64,000 nt of DNA from Sinorhizobium americanum (GTDB lineage: Bacteria; Pseudomonadota; Alphaproteobacteria; Rhizobiales; Rhizobiaceae), in the NCBI RefSeq assembly GCF_001651855.1, contig NZ_LNQC01000071.1:122703-186702 (forward strand), read 5' to 3'. Of the stretch, positions 60,229-64,000 are shown piece after piece (the stretch's first letter is position 1; each line of letters starts with the position of its first letter). The notes beneath the pieces are model-generated. The model made no database searches, had not been told where the DNA came from, and saw nothing but the letters and a program-made list of their open reading frames with translations. Made by a program: the position numbers and the translations under genes.

Positions 60229-61221
60229 ATGAAAACGCTGCTGCTTAAGAAGGATGAAGTAAGACGGCTGATCGGCATGACGGAAGTCATCGACGCGGTA
60301 GAAGAGGCATACAAGGCATTTAACAGCGATCAGGTCGAACAGCCCGACTATATCGGAATAGATCTCCCGTCGCCTCGTGGGGAAATTGACTTCAAGCTTG
60401 GGTATTACAAAGCCAATGAAGTGATCTCCATGAAAGCCTCTTCGGGAGGGTTCCTTGACAACCCGACAGCACATGGCGTGCCCAACGGCATGGCGACCAT
60501 TTTCCTGTTTGATGCCAGGAGCGGTGCGTTGATTTGCGTCATGGATGGAAGCCTGATCCTTGGTCTCAGAACCGGTGCGTCTGGAGCCGTCTCCGTGAAG
60601 GCACTGGCAAGGAAAGACGCCAGGAAAATTACATCGGTCGGGACAGGAAACCAGGCGCGGATGCAAATCCGGGCGATCAACGAGATCATGAAGATCGAAG
60701 AGCTCCATGCATGGGACAATAACCGGGATACGCTCTTCAAATACAAGACGGATATCGAAAGCGAGTATGGCATTCCTGTAATCATGGCCAACTCCAAGAA
60801 AGAAGCCGTTGAGCAGGCCGATATCCTGATCACGACGACCCGCGGGAAAGGGTCGCTTGTGGAAGCGGATTGGGTGAAGCCCGGCACGCACATCGTTGCA
60901 ATCGGCACGGATCAACGCGGCAAACAAGAGCTGGATCCGGAGCTCTTCAGGAACGCAAAACTGGTCGTCGACTCAATTTCTCAGTGCACCGAAAAGGGCG
61001 AGACCTGGCACCCGTTGGATAGAAACATCATCACCAGAAACGACATCCACGGCGAAATCGGCGAGGTATTGTTGGGATGGAAGCCGGGACGAGAAAGTGA
61101 TGATGAAATCACGATTTTCGATTCCACGGGGATGGCCATACAAGACAATACGACAGCCAGCAAAATCTATCAGAACGCCGTAGCCAATAACGTCGGCACG
61201 TTCTTTCAATTTTTCGAGTGA
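60229..61221 (+). CDS. Ornithine cyclodeaminase/mu-crystallin family enzyme
   Basis: A 330-residue NAD-dependent enzyme of the OCD/mu-crystallin family. Features are [41 protein letters not shown] and the Rossmann motif [11 protein letters not shown]. Relatives include ornithine cyclodeaminase, EutC (ectoine utilisation) and iminosuccinate reductase BhcD. GC is visibly lower (about 45-57% per 60-base line sampled) than neighbours. Start ATG 60229 (AGGTC upstream). It overlaps the next gene by one base (TGATG). Confidence 0.85.
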   Translation: MKTLLLKKDEVRRLIGMTEVIDAVEEAYKAFNSDQVEQPDYIGIDLPSPRGEIDFKLGYYKANEVISMKASSGGFLDNPTAHGVPNGMATIFLFDARSGALICVMDGSLILGLRTGASGAVSVKALARKDARKITSVGTGNQARMQIRAINEIMKIEELHAWDNNRDTLFKYKTDIESEYGIPVIMANSKKEAVEQADILITTTRGKGSLVEADWVKPGTHIVAIGTDQRGKQELDPELFRNAKLVVDSISQCTEKGETWHPLDRNIITRNDIHGEIGEVLLGWKPGRESDDEITIFDSTGMAIQDNTTASKIYQNAVANNVGTFFQFFE

Positions 61222-62198
61222 TGACTATGCGCAATTACCCCACCATCCAGGACATCCGTGAAGCCCGGGAACGGCTGAAACCGCACGTCAGGCACACGCC
61301 GCTCTTGCGTGCTGACAAAATCGAGAAAGCGGCTGGTTGTCAGCTATACCTCAAACCCGAAACGCTGCAGATTACGGGCGCCTTCAAGATCCGCGGCGCC
61401 CTGAACAAGGCTCTCTCGCTCTCGAGAAAAGAGATCGCAAACGGCATTATTGCGACGTCGTCGGGCAATCATGCCCAGGGTCTTGCTTATGCCGCCAGGA
61501 TGCTCGGCGTAAAAGCGATATTGGTGCTTCCGGTCACCACGCCCAAAATCAAGATCGAAAATACAAAAGCCCTCGGGGCAGAAGTTATTCTTTTCGACGG
61601 CGACACCGCCGCCAGATGGAAAAGGGTGTATGAAATCGCCGAAGAAAACAAATACGCGGCTGTTCACGCTTTTGAGGACCCCATCGTGATGGCCGGTCAG
61701 GGAACGATCGGCTGTGAAATACTCGAGGATCTCGACGATGTAGATACGGTCATCGTTCCCGTGGGCGGCGGAGGCCTGATCTCGGGAATTGCGACCGCCA
61801 TCAAGGAAACGAAGCCGTCGGTGCGCGTTATTGGCGCAGAGCCTGCCTTGACACCGAAGTATTTTCACAGCCGGATAAACAAGGAGCGCACGTCGCTTCC
61901 CTTGAAGAACACCATTGCGGATGGCTTGAGGTTAAGTGTTCCGGGTCAAAACCCGTATCCGATCATCGAAAAATATGTGGACGAGATTGTTCTTGTTGAC
62001 GACGAGCACATCATCGCCGGAATGCGCGCTCTTGCCAAGGATGCGAAATTGATCGCTGAACCAGCCGCCTCGATAGGCGTCGGAGCACTGTTGGCGGGCA
62101 GCATAAACGTCAAGACCGATGAAAAAGTCTGTGCGGTGTTGTCTGGCGGGAACTGGGATCTAGGCGACCTTGCCGAGATATACAATGTGGCGGGGTAA
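61221..62198 (+). CDS. Threonine-dehydratase-like PLP enzyme
   Basis: A 325-residue fold-type II PLP enzyme. The Schiff-base Lys lies in [26 protein letters not shown] binds the phosphate region, and [12 protein letters not shown] is the Gly-rich loop. Relatives include threonine/serine dehydratases, EutB and beta-hydroxyaspartate dehydratase BhcB. With the OCD-family neighbour it may process a beta-hydroxy or diamino acid. Starts at ATG 61221 or 61227. GC is also reduced. Confidence 0.86.
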   Translation: MTMRNYPTIQDIREARERLKPHVRHTPLLRADKIEKAAGCQLYLKPETLQITGAFKIRGALNKALSLSRKEIANGIIATSSGNHAQGLAYAARMLGVKAILVLPVTTPKIKIENTKALGAEVILFDGDTAARWKRVYEIAEENKYAAVHAFEDPIVMAGQGTIGCEILEDLDDVDTVIVPVGGGGLISGIATAIKETKPSVRVIGAEPALTPKYFHSRINKERTSLPLKNTIADGLRLSVPGQNPYPIIEKYVDEIVLVDDEHIIAGMRALAKDAKLIAEPAASIGVGALLAGSINVKTDEKVCAVLSGGNWDLGDLAEIYNVAG

Positions 62199-62381
62199 TC
62201 ACTGCGGCCCCGAAACGTCATTCGGCGATCAGCTTGGGGACGAACGTTCTCCATCCTAAGCGCGAGTTCGTGTCTGAGACTAGCGTCAGCTTCACCACCA
62301 AGTTGCTGAACAAGGACTCCTTCGCCCCTAGCTGCCCTTCCGGACGATCTCCAAAGGTTCCCGTTCCGACCCGACCCCACT

Positions 62382-63332
62382 CTACGTCACAGTCTCCTGC
62401 ACCCGCGCCGCCACGGGTTCGGCCAGCATCTTGCCGATCAGCCGCTGGCAGCGCTCGGCCATGAAGTCGATGATCAGCCGCACCTTGGGATCCTGAAATC
62501 GCTTGTGCGGATAAATCGCCGCGAGCTGCGCGCTGAGTGGCGGCGTCTCCTCGAGGATCGGGACCAGCGTGCCCTCGTTGATATATTGCTTCACCTCGAA
62601 AAGCGGCTTGTTGATGATGCCGCGGCCGTCGAGCGCCCATTGGGTCAGCACGTCGCCGTCATCGGAATCGTAAGGACCGCCGACCTCGAACTTGCGTACG
62701 CCCTCCGGCGTCTGCAGCGTCCAATAATATTCCTTCGACCCGGGATAGCGCAGCAGCAGACAGTCGTGGTGTCCGGTGATGAGGTCGTCCGGCGTCGGTG
62801 GGACGCCGCGCTTCTCGAAATAGCCTGGCGCGCCACAGAGCACCCGATCGCAATTCATGATGCCGCGCATGCGCAGGTTAGAATCTTCGAGAATTCCGAG
62901 TCGGAAGGCGACATCGATGCCTTCGCTCAGGATATCGACATTGCGGTCGGAGAGGCGCAGCCGCACCTCGATATCCGGATAGCGGTCGTGGAATTCGGGA
63001 ACGCCCGATGCGATCAATCGCCGACCTATGCCGAGCGGTGCGGTAATCCGCACGGCCCCCTTTGGATTGCGCGACAGATCGGCAATGGCGCTTTCGGCCT
63101 CGTTTACCGCCTCGAGGATCTTCACGGCACCGTCATAGAAGACCCGGCCATGCTCCGTCGGCGTCAGCTTCCGGGTGGTGCGGTTGAACAGGCGCACGCC
63201 CATATGCCGCTCCAACTCCTTGATTCTGTTGCTGGCAACGGCCGGGGTGACGCGCTGGTCGCGGCCGGCTGCCGACAGCGTTCCAAGTTCCACGACGCGC
63301 ACGAAGACGCGCACATTATCGAGATAGGACAT
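62382..63332 (-). CDS. LysR-family regulator, divergent from puuD
   Basis: A 316-residue LysR regulator: VRVFVRVVELGTLSAAGRDQRVTPAVASNRIKELERHMG, then effector domain with LSEGIDVAFRLGIL. Start ATG 63332 fits the family; the longer frame to 63449 is poor. It is divergent from puuD, which suggests control of purine genes. Its 3' end is duplicated at 59728-59893. Confidence 0.88.
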   Translation of the reverse strand: MSYLDNVRVFVRVVELGTLSAAGRDQRVTPAVASNRIKELERHMGVRLFNRTTRKLTPTEHGRVFYDGAVKILEAVNEAESAIADLSRNPKGAVRITAPLGIGRRLIASGVPEFHDRYPDIEVRLRLSDRNVDILSEGIDVAFRLGILEDSNLRMRGIMNCDRVLCGAPGYFEKRGVPPTPDDLITGHHDCLLLRYPGSKEYYWTLQTPEGVRKFEVGGPYDSDDGDVLTQWALDGRGIINKPLFEVKQYINEGTLVPILEETPPLSAQLAAIYPHKRFQDPKVRLIIDFMAERCQRLIGKMLAEPVAARVQETVT

Positions 63333-63395
63333 GCTCCCGCCTCCGCTCCTCAGGCCCAGATTACCGCGCCAATGACGCGTCCATTTTATAGTTTT

Positions 63396-63407
63396 TTTTG
63401 AAAGAGT
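63396..63407 (+). promoter_or_regulatory. Purine-gene motif, possible copy 3
   Basis: TTTTGAAAGAGT lies between the LysR gene and puuD and shares TTTGAAAG with the copies at 48043 and 51181. The match is shorter. It is a plausible LysR site. Confidence 0.33.
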
Positions 63408-63523
63408 TGGTGATCTCGCGGCATTTCTCGCCCCCTCAAGCAATGACACATAATGCGGCCCAATGCATGTCGCCCAAAAAGTGCGTAAGCGGTTTGGGCA
63501 ACGGCATGCTTGAAGACAAAGAT

Positions 63524-63567
63524 CTAAAGCGCGTCACGTCAACTCGTTTGAACGCGACACGCTTTAG
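63524..63567. repeat. Inverted repeat upstream of puuD
   Basis: CTAAAGCGCGTC (63524-63535) and GACACGCTTTAG (63556-63567) pair in 11 of 12 positions across a 20-base spacer, ending 17 bases before puuD. The AAAGCGCGTC type sequence is reminiscent of dispersed intergenic repeats in rhizobia, but it could be an operator or a leader hairpin. Confidence 0.55.
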
Positions 63568-63584
63568 AGAAATGGGAGGCGCTT

Positions 63585-64000
63585 ATGTACGAATATGCCA
63601 TTGCCTGGGACTGGCTGGCATTCGCGGTGCGGTGGCTGCACGTCATCACCGGCATCGCCTGGATCGGCTCGTCGTTCTACTTCGTCGCGCTCGACCTTGG
63701 GCTCAGGCAGCGTCCAGACCTTCCGGCCGGGGCCTATGGCGAGGAGTGGCAGGTCCATGGCGGCGGCTTCTACCACATCCAGAAATATCTCGTCGCACCG
63801 GAAAACATGCCGGAGCACCTGATCTGGTTCAAATGGGAATCCTACGTCACCTGGCTTTCCGGCTTCGGCATGCTGGCGCTTGTCTATTACGCCGGCGCCG
63901 ATCTCTATCTCATCGATCCGAGCGTGCTCGACGTCTCGAAGCCGACGGCGATCGCCATCTCGCTGGCATCGCTCGCCTTCGGCTGGCTCGCCTATGACAC
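63585..64000 (+). CDS. puuD: Urate hydroxylase PuuD, N-terminal part (runs off right edge)
   Basis: 138 codons are visible. The protein begins MYEYAIAWDWLAFAVRWLHVITGIAWIGSSFYFVALDLGL, the membrane domain characteristic of PuuD (DUF989), and continues with GGGFYHIQKYLVAPENMPEHLIWFKWES. Full-length members carry a C-terminal cytochrome c domain outside this window. PuuD oxidises urate to 5-hydroxyisourate and replaces soluble uricase, completing the pathway of xdhABC, uraH and puuE-uraD. GGGAGG lies upstream of ATG 63585. Confidence 0.93.
   Translation, partial: MYEYAIAWDWLAFAVRWLHVITGIAWIGSSFYFVALDLGLRQRPDLPAGAYGEEWQVHGGGFYHIQKYLVAPENMPEHLIWFKWESYVTWLSGFGMLALVYYAGADLYLIDPSVLDVSKPTAIAISLASLAFGWLAYD

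Noticed and set aside
59973..60248. 91-codon plus-strand frame
   Set aside because: No ribosome-binding site or domain and it runs into the supported start of the OCD-family gene.

Overview
The window looks like a piece of a Sinorhizobium/Ensifer-type alphaproteobacterial genome. It is GC-rich (roughly 60-63% by eye), gene-dense, and full of catabolic, transport and regulatory genes typical of rhizobial replicons. Family-level resemblances (ActP/CueR, Kdp, PobA/PobR, PuuE-UraD, KatG) fit this, but the species and replicon cannot be fixed from the sequence alone. I saw no rRNA, tRNA, CRISPR array or insertion sequence.

Left to right: (1) the start of an unknown minus-strand gene; (2) 0.5-4.7 kb, an ABC exporter-like protein with a degenerate ATPase, a stand-alone cyclic-nucleotide-binding protein and an FkbM-type methyltransferase; (3) 4.7-8.3 kb, a copper operon actP-cueR-DUF411 behind a textbook CueR promoter, with a second CueR promoter driving a copZ-like chaperone at 20.5 kb; (4) 8.7-20.0 kb, an unassigned catabolic island: hydantoinase/oxoprolinase A and B, aminotransferase, uronate-dehydrogenase-like enzyme, FAD oxidoreductase and ThDP enzyme, then a GntR regulator and two SDR dehydrogenases; (5) 20.6-23.6 kb, a nitrate-type ABC transporter nrtABD preceded by a sigma-54 promoter and an ANTAR-type leader hairpin; (6) 24.9-33.2 kb, a kdpFABCDE potassium operon with two extra small membrane-protein ORFs; (7) 33.2-38.2 kb, single genes (DCC protein, panD, LysR, peroxiredoxin-like, FAD-Rieske oxidoreductase, small hypothetical); (8) katG; (9) 41-48 kb, pobR/pobA followed by a five-gene branched-chain-type ABC importer; (10) 48-64 kb, a purine catabolic region: AzgA-type permease, PuuE-UraD fusion, uraH, xdhABC and, at the right edge, puuD with its divergent LysR gene.

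The purine region is split by about 6 kb of accessory genes (TetR/RidA, SDR/LysR, ornithine-cyclodeaminase-like and threonine-dehydratase-like). Part of this carries visibly lower GC and is flanked by a 3' fragment of the same LysR family gene, which suggests an insertion. The purine genes would take hypoxanthine/xanthine through urate (xdhABC), 5-hydroxyisourate (PuuD, UraH) and OHCU to allantoin and allantoate (the PuuE-UraD fusion).

The points most worth following are the degenerate ABC protein with three repeats of its Q-loop-following motif, the unassigned hydantoinase island, the sigma-54/ANTAR leader of nrtA, tandem TetR operators inside a 37-bp palindrome, a motif shared by three intergenic regions of the purine genes, and small ORFs in kdp.
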